Assembly: GCA_018715175.1 (NCBI GenBank)
Contig: DVME01000111.1
Location: forward strand, 1-53,027
DNA from: Candidatus Limiplasma stercoravium
GTDB taxonomy: Bacteria; Bacillota; Clostridia; Christensenellales; Aristaeellaceae
DNA length: 53,027 nt
Direction: 5' to 3'
A program made the position numbers and the translations under genes. The stretch's first letter is position 1; the number at the start of each line of letters is the position of its first letter. Below are positions 14,788-23,400 of this stretch, piece by piece. The notes under the pieces were generated by a model. That model was not told where the DNA came from, searched no databases, and saw nothing but the letters and a program-made list of their open reading frames with translations.

Positions 14788-16656
14788 ATGCAGGCAATCA
14801 AAAAGCTTCCGCCCGAGCTTATTGGCCAGATTGCTGCGGGCGAGGTGGTAGAGCGTCCGGCTTCGGCGGTCAAAGAACTGGTGGAAAACAGCATCGACGC
14901 CGGCGCCAAACACATTACGGTGGAGCTCAAAGAAGGCGGCATCGCGTACCTGCGCGTCTCCGACGACGGCGGCGGCATCCCTGCCGGGCAGCTCAGACTC
15001 GCTTTTGAACGCCACGCCACCAGCAAGCTCTCCGCGCCTGAAGACCTGTTTGAAATCCGAACGCTCGGCTTTCGCGGCGAGGCGTTGGCGTCCATCGCGG
15101 CGGTGGCGCGCGTCACGGTGACCACCCGCACGCAGGACGCGGATTTTGGCGCCCGCGCCAAGGTGGAGGCAGGCGTGTTTGCCCAGGTCACACAGGCCGC
15201 CTCTCCCGTGGGAACCACGATTGTGGTGGAAGACCTGTTCTTTAATACGCCCGTACGCCTGCGATTTCTCAAAAAGCCGAGCCAGGAGGCGGCTTTGGTT
15301 TCAGACTATATGCTGCGGCTGCTCCTGTCCCGGCCGGATATCGCGTTTCGCTTTGCTGTGGACGGCAAAACCGTCTACCGAAGCATGGGCGACGGCCGTC
15401 TCGAGTCCGTCCTTTACAGCTTGTACGGATCGACGGCCTTCAAGCAGATGCTGCGTGTCGGCGGTTCGCATTTGGGCGTTGCGCTCAGCGGTTATGTGGG
15501 CGTGGGCGAGCTTTCGCGCGGGAACCGGCAGCAGCAATCCTTTTTCATCAACGGGCGCTATTTCCGCAGCGCGGCGCTGAGCAAAGCGCTGGAAAGCGGT
15601 TGCGAAGGCCGTGTGATGATTGGCAAGTTTCCCATGTGCGCGCTGTTCCTGACCCTTCCTTACGCGCAGGTGGATGTCAACGTGCATCCCAACAAGCTGG
15701 AGGTTCGCTTCCAAAACGAACAGGCCGTCACGGAGGCGGTGGAGCGCTTGGTGTCGGACGCCCTGCGCGCGCAAACCCTCAGCGATGCGCTTTGCGTCCA
15801 GGAGGAAGCGGAAACGCCGAAGGACGCTCCTGATTTTCAGTTGGTCGCCCTGCAAAACAGGGCAGAGGACGCGCCCGAGGACAGCCTGGAAAAGCAGCTG
15901 GAGGACTTGCGCCAAAAGCTGCGCGCTTCCGAGCCGCAGCAAGAGCCCGAGATTCCCATGACATTTCAGGAATCGGCCCTGCCGTCCGCCATCGCGTCCG
16001 TGATGCTCAAGCCCTTCCTCCAGCCGTCGCAGGCGCCAGAGCCCGAGCAAACCGCCATGCCCGAGGTCAAGGAAAAACCGGTGCTGCGCTTGGTGGGCAT
16101 CGTGTTTGACACCTATTGGATTTTTGAAACCGTAGATCGCTTGTTGCTGGTGGATCAACATGCCGCGCATGAACGGATGCTTTACGACCGTATGATGGAA
16201 TCCTACGGCCAAACGTCCCTGTCCCAACGTTTGCTGGCGCCTCGTTTGGTTCGCCTAAACGCGCGTGACCGGGCGCTTTTGGAGGATTTGCGGCCTGTGC
16301 TGCGCCAGGCCGGGTTTGACGTGGAGCCTTTTGACGACGCTTATGTCTCTGTCAACGCCATCCCGACGCTCTTTGGCCAAAACGCGCCGCCGGACGAACT
16401 GCTTCTGGAAGCCCTGGACGAGGGCCAAACGGGGCGGGGAACCGTCACGCGAGAGCGCATGGCCAGGAGGGTTGCGCAAATGGCCTGCAAACGCGCCATC
16501 AAGGGCGGCGACCGGCTGAGCGAGCGCGAAATCGAAGGCTTTTTGGAACAGATGCTCACCAGCGGCTCCATGCCCACCTGTCCGCATGGCCGGCCCATTG
16601 TCATCGAGATCACGCGCCATGCGTTGGAAAAGCGTTTCGCGCGCATATCGTCTTAA
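14788..16656 (+). CDS. mutL: MutL, mismatch repair ATPase/endonuclease
   Basis: GHKL ATPase that couples MutS to strand incision. 622 residues. ATPase motifs: IAAGEVVERPASAVKELVENSIDAG region (N box), SDDGGGIP (G1), GFRGEALASI and FFNTPVRLRFL. A Pro/Glu-rich linker spans about residues 345-425. The C-terminal dimerisation domain has DQHAAHERMLYD, matching the metal-dependent nuclease motif DQHA(x)2E(x)4E except for a final Asp instead of Glu, plus ACKRAIKGGDRL and CPHGRP near the end. This predicts an endonuclease-active MutL, as expected in organisms without MutH. ATG with AAGGAGG upstream; the next gene follows in ten bases. Confidence 0.97.
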   Translation: MQAIKKLPPELIGQIAAGEVVERPASAVKELVENSIDAGAKHITVELKEGGIAYLRVSDDGGGIPAGQLRLAFERHATSKLSAPEDLFEIRTLGFRGEALASIAAVARVTVTTRTQDADFGARAKVEAGVFAQVTQAASPVGTTIVVEDLFFNTPVRLRFLKKPSQEAALVSDYMLRLLLSRPDIAFRFAVDGKTVYRSMGDGRLESVLYSLYGSTAFKQMLRVGGSHLGVALSGYVGVGELSRGNRQQQSFFINGRYFRSAALSKALESGCEGRVMIGKFPMCALFLTLPYAQVDVNVHPNKLEVRFQNEQAVTEAVERLVSDALRAQTLSDALCVQEEAETPKDAPDFQLVALQNRAEDAPEDSLEKQLEDLRQKLRASEPQQEPEIPMTFQESALPSAIASVMLKPFLQPSQAPEPEQTAMPEVKEKPVLRLVGIVFDTYWIFETVDRLLLVDQHAAHERMLYDRMMESYGQTSLSQRLLAPRLVRLNARDRALLEDLRPVLRQAGFDVEPFDDAYVSVNAIPTLFGQNAPPDELLLEALDEGQTGRGTVTRERMARRVAQMACKRAIKGGDRLSEREIEGFLEQMLTSGSMPTCPHGRPIVIEITRHALEKRFARISS

Positions 16657-16666
16657 GGAGGTTTTC

Positions 16667-17596
16667 ATGCGCGTACTCGCTATTACGGGGCCGACGGGCA
16701 GCGGCAAAAGCGCGCTGGCCATGGCGCTGGCGCCGAAGCTGAATGCGGAGATTGTCTGCATGGACTCCATGCAGATTTACCGCCGCATGGATATTGGAAC
16801 CGCCAAACCGACGAAGCAGGAGCGCGCCGCCGTGCCGCACCATATGCTCGACCTGGTGGAACCCACAGGCGCCTACGCCGTAGCCGATTACGCGGACGCG
16901 GCGGAAAAGGTGATTCTGGAAATTCTCGGTCGCGGGCGAACGCCGATGTTGGTGGGGGGAACGGGTTTATACCTTCAGGCGCTCATGCGAGGTCTTGGGC
17001 TTGGCGGCGTCGGGAGCGACGAAGCTTTGCGCGATCGGCTGCGCTCCATTGCACAGCAAGAAGGCGGACGCGAACGATTGCACGCCCGGCTCGCGCAGGT
17101 GGATCCACAGCGGGCCGCCAGCCTCAATCCCAACGACGTGCGCCGCGTCATCCGTGCGCTGGAGGTCTTCGAGCTCACCGGCGCGCCCATGAGCCAACAG
17201 CCGCCGCAGGCCGTCGAGCGCGCGTTTAAGGTATTGCCTCTGACGCTGGACATGCCCCGGGAAATCCTGTTTGACCGCATTGCCAGGCGCGTAAGCCGTA
17301 TGTTGGACGACGGGCTGGTCGAGGAGGTCGCGTCGCTTTTGGAAAGCGGCGTGCCTGCCCAAGCGCAGGCTATGCAGGGCATCGGATACAAGGAAATCAT
17401 CCCTGTCGTGCAGGGCCGCGAAACGATAAAAAACGCGGCGTGGAACGTCGAAATTCATACGCGCCATTATGCCAAGCGGCAAATGACCTGGCTGCGAGCC
17501 CAGCCGGAAACGATATGGCTCAAGGCTACGCAAGCGGATTTGACCTGTCAGGCGCTGGAGGCGGCGCGGCGCTTTTTAGAGGGAGGGCAAGCATGA
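16667..17596 (+). CDS. miaA: MiaA, tRNA dimethylallyltransferase
   Basis: Transfers an isopentenyl group from dimethylallyl diphosphate to N6 of A37 in tRNAs reading UNN codons, giving the substrate for MiaB. 309 residues. P-loop GPTGSGKSALAMALA at the N-terminus, then MDSMQIYRRMDIGTAKPT (the conserved catalytic Asp and substrate-binding region), VGGTGLYLQALMRGL, and the C-terminal GIGYKEII and TRHYAKRQMTWLR motifs. The start at 16667 follows an AAGGAGG site. hfq, which often follows miaA, is absent here; the stop overlaps the next ATG by four bases instead. Confidence 0.97.
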   Translation: MRVLAITGPTGSGKSALAMALAPKLNAEIVCMDSMQIYRRMDIGTAKPTKQERAAVPHHMLDLVEPTGAYAVADYADAAEKVILEILGRGRTPMLVGGTGLYLQALMRGLGLGGVGSDEALRDRLRSIAQQEGGRERLHARLAQVDPQRAASLNPNDVRRVIRALEVFELTGAPMSQQPPQAVERAFKVLPLTLDMPREILFDRIARRVSRMLDDGLVEEVASLLESGVPAQAQAMQGIGYKEIIPVVQGRETIKNAAWNVEIHTRHYAKRQMTWLRAQPETIWLKATQADLTCQALEAARRFLEGGQA

Positions 17597-18822
17597 AAGC
17601 GATTTTTGAACGGGCGCAGGCGCGCTGTCAAGAGGCGTTTGCAAGAATAGAAGACATTGAAACCTACAACACCTCGCGCGTGCTGGAAGCTTACTCCAAC
17701 CATCAGGTTGGGCAGCGACATTTTGCGCCTTCGACCGGCTACGGATATGACGATGTTGGCAGGGATACGCTGGAATCCCTTTTTGCAGACCTGTTTCATG
17801 CGCAGGCGGCCATCGTGCGCCCGCACATTGCCTCCGGTACGCATGCCCTGGCTTTGTGCTTGTTCGGCCTGCTTCGTCCCGGCGACGAGCTGCTTTACGT
17901 AACAGGCGCGCCGTATGATACCCTGGAGGAAGTCATCGGCATTCGCGGCTGTCCGCCGGGCTCGTTGCGAGAAATGGGCGTAAGATACGGGGAAGTCGCC
18001 CTGAAGGAAGGAAAGATCGACGTCGAGAGCGTCATGGAGCGCCTGACGCCTCAAACGCGCGTGGTAGCGGTGCAGCGCAGCCGCGGCTACGCCCAGAGGC
18101 CCAGTCTGATGCCCGGCGCCGTCCATGCCTTGGCGCAGGCTCTGCATGCCGCGCGACCGGACGTTTTTTTGATGGTGGACAACTGCTACGGCGAGTTTGT
18201 CTGCCAGGACGAACCTACGGACTGGGGCGCGGACGTGTGCGTAGGCAGCCTGATCAAAAACCCCGGCGGCGGCCTTGCGCCGACGGGCGGCTATGTGGTC
18301 GGGCGTGCAGAGGCGGTGGAGCGCATTGCCTACCGGCTGACGGCCCCGGGCATTGGACGGGAAGTCGGCAGCTATGCGGCCAGCTATCAGCCGTTTTACC
18401 AGGGGTTGTTTTTGGCGCCGCACACGGTGGCCCAGGCCGTCAAAACCGCCACCCTCGCCGCAGCGGTATGCCAGGAGCTGGGTCTTTCTTCGACGCCCGC
18501 GCCGCGGGAGGAGCGATCCGACATCATTGAGGCCCTGCAGCTGGGCACGCCGCAGCGCCTGGTGTGTTTTTGCCAAGGCATCCAATCCGCCTCGCCCGTG
18601 GATAGCATGGCCCTTCCCGAGCCTTGGGACATGCCGGGCTATCAGCATCAGGTCATCATGGCGGCCGGCACGTTCGTCAGCGGCGCGTCCATCGAGCTCA
18701 GCGCCGACGCTCCCATGCGGCCGCCCTACGAGGTTTACTTGCAAGGCGGTTTAAGCTACGCCCATGGAAAGCTGGCTTTGATGCGCGCGTTCGACCGCAT
18801 GCGAGAGCATGGCCTCATCTAA
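17593..18822 (+). CDS. ynbB: YnbB-type PLP-dependent enzyme (aluminium resistance / methionine gamma-lyase family)
   Basis: Fold-type I PLP enzyme of 409 residues from the family variously annotated as aluminium resistance protein or methionine gamma-lyase family protein; its true reaction is not settled. Features: STGYGYDDVGRDTLE near residue 50, a glycine-rich cofactor region (IASGTHALALCLFGLLRPGDE), the Asp of VDNCYGEFV that would contact the pyridine nitrogen, and the Schiff-base lysine in VGSLIKNPGGGLAPTGGY near residue 225. In B. subtilis ynbB lies close to miaA (miaA-hfq-ymzC-ynbA/hflX-ynbB), so synteny supports the call. The ATG overlaps the miaA stop, making it the last gene of the mismatch-repair operon before a strong terminator. 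Confidence 0.9.
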   Translation: MKAIFERAQARCQEAFARIEDIETYNTSRVLEAYSNHQVGQRHFAPSTGYGYDDVGRDTLESLFADLFHAQAAIVRPHIASGTHALALCLFGLLRPGDELLYVTGAPYDTLEEVIGIRGCPPGSLREMGVRYGEVALKEGKIDVESVMERLTPQTRVVAVQRSRGYAQRPSLMPGAVHALAQALHAARPDVFLMVDNCYGEFVCQDEPTDWGADVCVGSLIKNPGGGLAPTGGYVVGRAEAVERIAYRLTAPGIGREVGSYAASYQPFYQGLFLAPHTVAQAVKTATLAAAVCQELGLSSTPAPREERSDIIEALQLGTPQRLVCFCQGIQSASPVDSMALPEPWDMPGYQHQVIMAAGTFVSGASIELSADAPMRPPYEVYLQGGLSYAHGKLALMRAFDRMREHGLI

Positions 18823-18838
18823 TCGGTGCTGAATCCTT

Positions 18839-18881
18839 GCATCCCCGCATATCCTTGTCAACAAGGGAGGGGATGCTTTTT
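18839..18881 (+). terminator. Intrinsic terminator overlapping the spoIVFA translation start region
   Basis: A long hairpin: outer stem GCATCCCC (18839-18846) with GGGGATGC (18869-18876), inner stem CCTTG (18853-18857) with CAAGG (18862-18866), loop TCAA, then TTTTT (18877-18881). It begins 17 bases after the ynbB stop. The AGGGAGGGG sequence inside the 3' arm is also the only good Shine-Dalgarno for the following gene. Confidence 0.85.
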
Positions 18882-19554
18882 GCGGACGGAAGTCAGGAGC
18901 GTAAAGCTCAAGGAAACGGGCGTGCTGCTCAGCGAGCGCGCGACGCTGAGCGAGCTTCCCAAGCGAGAATCCTGGGGCGCGCGCTTTTTGCGCATCGATC
19001 GGCTGATTCGCAACCTTGCCGTGGCGGGCGCGCTGCTGCTGACCGTGGTGGCGGTAAAAAATGCGGGCGCGCCGGACGTGCAAAGCGTCTTTTCGGCGCT
19101 AGAGGAAACCGCCGGCATGGAATGGGATGAAAGCCTGGGAAAGCTTACCTTTGTCAACTCGCTTTTGCCGGAGGAACTGCAAGCCGTATGGAACGAAACG
19201 CAGTCCCTCGCCATTTTTATGCCTATTGACGGCCAAACCGTCCATGCCTGGACAGAGCAGGAGCCGTATGTGGAATTCTCGTCGGTGGTTTCGGACGTGC
19301 GGGCCGTGGCGGACGGCGAGGTCATGAGCATCGCGCACGGTTTGGGAGAGGAGCGCATCGTGCGCGTGAGGCATGACGACAGCAGCGAGTCGCTCTACGG
19401 CAATCTGGAAACGTGCTACGTCCAAGTGGGCGACCGGGTAAGCGCAGGCGAAATCTTCGCCAAGCTCCTGCCGGATGCGCCGCTGGCCTTTGAGCTGAGG
19501 TTGGACGGACGTTCCGTAAATCCCGACGGGCTGATGATGGAACTGCCTCAATGA
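18880..19554 (+). CDS. spoIVFA: SpoIVFA-like protein with degenerate LytM (M23) domain
   Basis: In B. subtilis SpoIVFA anchors and inhibits the protease SpoIVFB in the outer forespore membrane until the SigmaK checkpoint is released. This 224-residue protein has a charged N-terminus, one membrane segment (LAVAGALLLTVVAV, about residues 47-60), a spacer and a C-terminal LytM-like domain (PIDGQTVHAW...VRAVADGEVMSIA...VRVRHDDSSESLYGNLETCYVQVGDRVSAGE...FELRLDGRSVNPDG). The peptidase zinc ligands are missing: HxH is replaced by LAFEL and the Tyr-x-His position reads YGN. The domain is therefore probably a binding module. TTG start at 18880 is supported by AGGGAGGGG nine bases upstream; GTG at 18922 is an alternative. 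Overlaps the SpoIVFB-like gene by four bases, which strongly supports the pairing. Confidence 0.82.
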   Translation: MRTEVRSVKLKETGVLLSERATLSELPKRESWGARFLRIDRLIRNLAVAGALLLTVVAVKNAGAPDVQSVFSALEETAGMEWDESLGKLTFVNSLLPEELQAVWNETQSLAIFMPIDGQTVHAWTEQEPYVEFSSVVSDVRAVADGEVMSIAHGLGEERIVRVRHDDSSESLYGNLETCYVQVGDRVSAGEIFAKLLPDAPLAFELRLDGRSVNPDGLMMELPQ

Positions 19555-20405
19555 GCCGTCTGAACGTGCGCATACATCCTGCGGGATGGGTTTTGCTGGC
19601 TGTCTTGCTGCTTTTTACGCCCACGCGCGAGGCGTTGGCCCTGGTGGGCGCGCTTGTGTGGCATGAGACGGGGCACGTGGCGGCGCTTTGCGGGCTCGGG
19701 GCCAGGCGCGTGAACATCGAGCTTACACCGTTTGGCGGTATGATCGACGCGCAGGATATGGAAAAATGGTCTCCCGGGAAGCAAGCGGCGGCGGCATTGT
19801 CCGGTGTGGCGGCCAGCGCTGCCGCGTCCCTTCTGTGCCTGTGGTTTGCGCCGCGGACGGCGTTTTGGTATGCGTTTTGGTGCGCGCATACGTCCTTGGC
19901 CCTGCTCAATTGTCTTCCGCTGTGGCCGTTGGACGGCGCGCGCGCGCTGGCGGCGTTGGCCGCCCGCCTGGGAATGCAGCGGGCGTTTTGCCGCGTAATG
20001 CGCCTGGCGGCTTATGCTTTCAGCGTTTCCATGGTTGGCCTTGGCCTGTACGGAGCCTGGCATGGGCATGTCAATCTTTCGCTGTTTCTTTTGGGGCCGT
20101 ACCTGTGCTATGCCGCGAGTCAGGCAACGCTGGGCGGACAGGTGCGCCGTCTGCTAAACGTCCACGACGCCCTGCCGCCTCCCGGAGCGCTGTACCCGGT
20201 CGCGTGCAGCGCCTGTACGGGAGACCCGGATGCCGCCGCCATGACGCGCTTGCTTACGCGAACCGCGCCGGGGCGTATGCATGTGCTATGCGTGCTGGAC
20301 GAGCAAACAGGCCGTCTGCGCGGCACGATGACCCAATGCGAGCTGGCGCAGCGCCTGTTCGCCGGCGACTCTTCCAAGCCAGGGATTGGCACTCCGCAGG
20401 CATAG
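19551..20405 (+). CDS. spoIVFB: SpoIVFB-like intramembrane metalloprotease (M50)
   Basis: Site-2-type protease; SpoIVFB cleaves pro-SigmaK in the mother cell. 284 residues. The zinc motif HExxH is WHETGHVAAL at about residues 43-47, inside a hydrophobic helix. LNCLPLWPLDGARAL near residue 123 supplies the conserved aspartate ligand of the NPDG-type motif. Several membrane helices fill residues 10-190. The C-terminal tail (residues about 210-284, with MHVLCVLDEQTGRLRGTMTQ) resembles the CBS domain that senses ATP in SpoIVFB. The short ATGA overlap with the SpoIVFA-like gene and the arrangement itself match spoIVFAB of bacilli. The stop codon is part of the -35 of the next promoter. Another M50 role is possible but less likely given the partner. 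Confidence 0.88.
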   Translation: MSRLNVRIHPAGWVLLAVLLLFTPTREALALVGALVWHETGHVAALCGLGARRVNIELTPFGGMIDAQDMEKWSPGKQAAAALSGVAASAAASLLCLWFAPRTAFWYAFWCAHTSLALLNCLPLWPLDGARALAALAARLGMQRAFCRVMRLAAYAFSVSMVGLGLYGAWHGHVNLSLFLLGPYLCYAASQATLGGQVRRLLNVHDALPPPGALYPVACSACTGDPDAAAMTRLLTRTAPGRMHVLCVLDEQTGRLRGTMTQCELAQRLFAGDSSKPGIGTPQA

Positions 20406-20431
20406 ACAAATCGGGAAGAGTGTGGTACAAT
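20403..20431 (+). promoter_or_regulatory. Promoter of the SpoIID/SH3 protein gene
   Basis: TAGACA (20403-20408), 17-bp spacer, TACAAT (20426-20431), about 50 bases before the ATG at 20482. The first three bases of the -35 are the spoIVFB stop codon. Confidence 0.8.
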
Positions 20432-20481
20432 CGCAAATAGTTACGAAAGTATTACGAACTGACGAAGGAGGACGCAACGAC

Positions 20482-23400
20482 ATGCCAAAGCCAACCGCCG
20501 CGAGCTTCTGCCGCAAAGCCATTGCCAGTATGCTGGCCTTTGCGCTGCTGTGGGGAAGCGTTTTTTCGGCCTTGGCCAGCGATGTAGACGCCGTGCAAGT
20601 GGCCGCCGCGCCGCTGAGCACCCAAACCAGCGCGACCAACGGCATGGTGCGGGTATATTTGTCCTCGTTGGGCAACCCCTCTCGACTGGATTTGACCATT
20701 GCCGGGAACTACAGCCTTAGCACCACAGGCGCTTTTTTGACCAATGGTTCCACGGCTAGCGTTGGATTCAACAGCTCGACGGGCAACCTTACCTTCACCT
20801 ACAACGGCGTCACCACCAACATGGGCAAAAGCTTTTCCCTGCGCCGCCATAGCGCGACCGGAACAAACGGCATCAAAATCAGCCAGGCGCGCGAAAGTGG
20901 CAACCCATACCCAGGCGATCTGTCCTTTGAGGCGGTCGCCAGCGGCAGCGGATATACGCTATATACCATTGCTCACATATACATCGAAAACTACCTGTAC
21001 GGCGTTTTGCCCTACGAGATGGGCAACTCCACGCACATCGAGGCGCTCAAGGCCCAGGCGGTCGCCGCGAGAACCTATACGGTGCGCATGATGCAAAACC
21101 GCGCCTCCGGCCGCTACGATGTCAAAGACACCACCAGCGACCAGGTCTACCGCGGGACGCCCAGCGGCAACGCCAACTGCGTCGCGGCGGTGGACGCTAC
21201 CAAGGGCATCGTGCTCATGTACGGATCGTCCTACATCACGACCTATTATTCCGCCAGCAACGGCGGCCAGACGGAGATTCCCCGAACCGGCGGATCCTAC
21301 GGCTACATGACAGTTAAGGACGATCCATTCGACTATGCCAACACCAGCTCCACCGTGAAAAAAAAGACCCTTTACGCGGATTTGACCAGCAGCCAAAACC
21401 CGTCGGGTCTCGTGTCTCTTTTGAAAAGCAAGGCCGTCACGGTGCTAAGCGGCATGGGATATGCGGCCACAACGTCCAATACCACCCTGCAAACGCTACA
21501 GGCCGTTACGCCGCACACGCCCATGTACGCATCGCCCAGCCGCCTCTATACCAAGATGGATTTCACCATGCGCGTGGAAACCCTTACCTCCGCCGGCGTG
21601 CGCACGCAGACGACCGTCACGGTGACCTGCGATATCTTTGACGAGCTGGAAAGCTTGCTGTCCATGAGCATCCAATCGATGGATAACGAGCTATGGAGCG
21701 TGCAAAAAAGCGCAGACACCTTCTCCCTTCAAGCGCGGCGCTACGGCCACGGCATGGGCATGAGTCAGCGCGGCGCCATGTATATGGCCAAGCTGGGCTA
21801 CACCTACGACGAAATCCTGGGCTTTTATTACGAAGGCTGCACCCGGGTGCGGCACAGCTTTACCAACACCATTCTCAGCGCCGGATCGTCGGAAACGCAG
21901 ACCACCGTGGAGGACGCGGCGCAAATTGAGGACGATAACGACGACGCATGCCGCGGCACCGTGCGCTTGACCGGCACCGGCGCAACGCTGGCCATTCGCG
22001 CGGAAAAATCGACCACGGCAGCCACCGTGGGCTCTGCCGCAAACGGCGCCATTGTGGAAGTGCTGTCCGACGACGGCACATGGCTCTACATCGCCTTTGG
22101 CAACATTCGCGGTTACGTACCCAAAAGCGCCGTTTCCTACACCGGAACGCCAAGCGGCTCGGACGGCCAGGCCACCAGCATCCTGGGCTTTGCCACGGTC
22201 ACAGCCAGCGATTTCGTCAACCTGCGCGCCGCCGGCAGCATGAGCGCCACCGTTTTGACCACCGCTCCCGCTGGCGCGGTGCTTACCGTGTTCAGCCGCG
22301 AGGGATCGTGGGCTTATGTGCAGTACAATGCCACCGTTGCCTACGTCAACACCAACTATATTTCTACGATCAGCGCTACCTATCCCGGCAATACCGTCAA
22401 CGGTTCTTCCGTGGCGACCGTCGTCACCTCGGACGGCACCGGCACGGTCAACCTGCGCGCCTACGCTTCCACCAGCGCTTCGGTCTTGGCCAAACTGTCC
22501 CATGGCACCCAAGTGACGGTATTGTCCGACGATGGCTCCTGGAGCCTCATACGCTACGGAGAGGAAACCGGCTACATGATGTCCTCCTTCCTGACCTACA
22601 TGGGCGAAGCAGGCGTGCCGGACGGAAACGAGGAGCTGCCGCCGGACGGGGACGCGCCCCAGGAGGATGATGCGCCGGACGGCGAGGAAGCGCCAAGCGA
22701 CGGCGAACAGCCTTTGACCGCGCGGGTGACCACGGAGTATGGCTCTTTGAACATGCGTGCGGAAGCGCGGGCCGGCAGCCCCATTCTTACCACGATTCCG
22801 CGCGGCGCGTTGGTCACGGTCACGCAGGCGGGTTCCATCTGGTGCGGCGTGAGCTACAACGGTTATCAGGGCTACTCCATGACCTGCTACCTGACCTTTG
22901 AAGAAGGCGAACAAGGCGGCGAAACCGACACGCCTGTGCAGATGACCGCCATTGTGACCACCGTTTCGGGATCGCTCAATCTGCGGGCCTTGCCGCGCAG
23001 CGGCAGCGACATTCTGCTTCGCATTCCTCAATACGCGACGGTCAACGTGACCGAATACGGATCGCAATGGTGCGGCGTCAACTACAACGGCGTATCCGGC
23101 TATGTGATGACCATGTTCCTCACCCTGCAACCCACCCAGCCTGACGTGGGAGACGCAACGCCGTCCCCTTCGCCCAACCCGGATGCGTCCGAGCCTTCCC
23201 AAAGCCCGGAGGCTACGCCGGACGCCACGCCTGCGCCGGATGCCCAAAAGCTTTATGCCGTAGTAACCACCGCCTCCGGCTCCCTCAACCTGCGCCAGCA
23301 GGGAAGCACCAGCAGCAGCGTATTGACGCTGATTCCGAGGGGAACGTCCATCGAGGTTCTGGAGCGTTTTGAAACCTGGAGCCGCGTAAGCTATGCGGGC

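Noticed and set aside
18880-19554. Active M23 endopeptidase
   Set aside because: The zinc-binding histidines of LytM peptidases are missing; pairing with an M50 protease fits SpoIVFA better.
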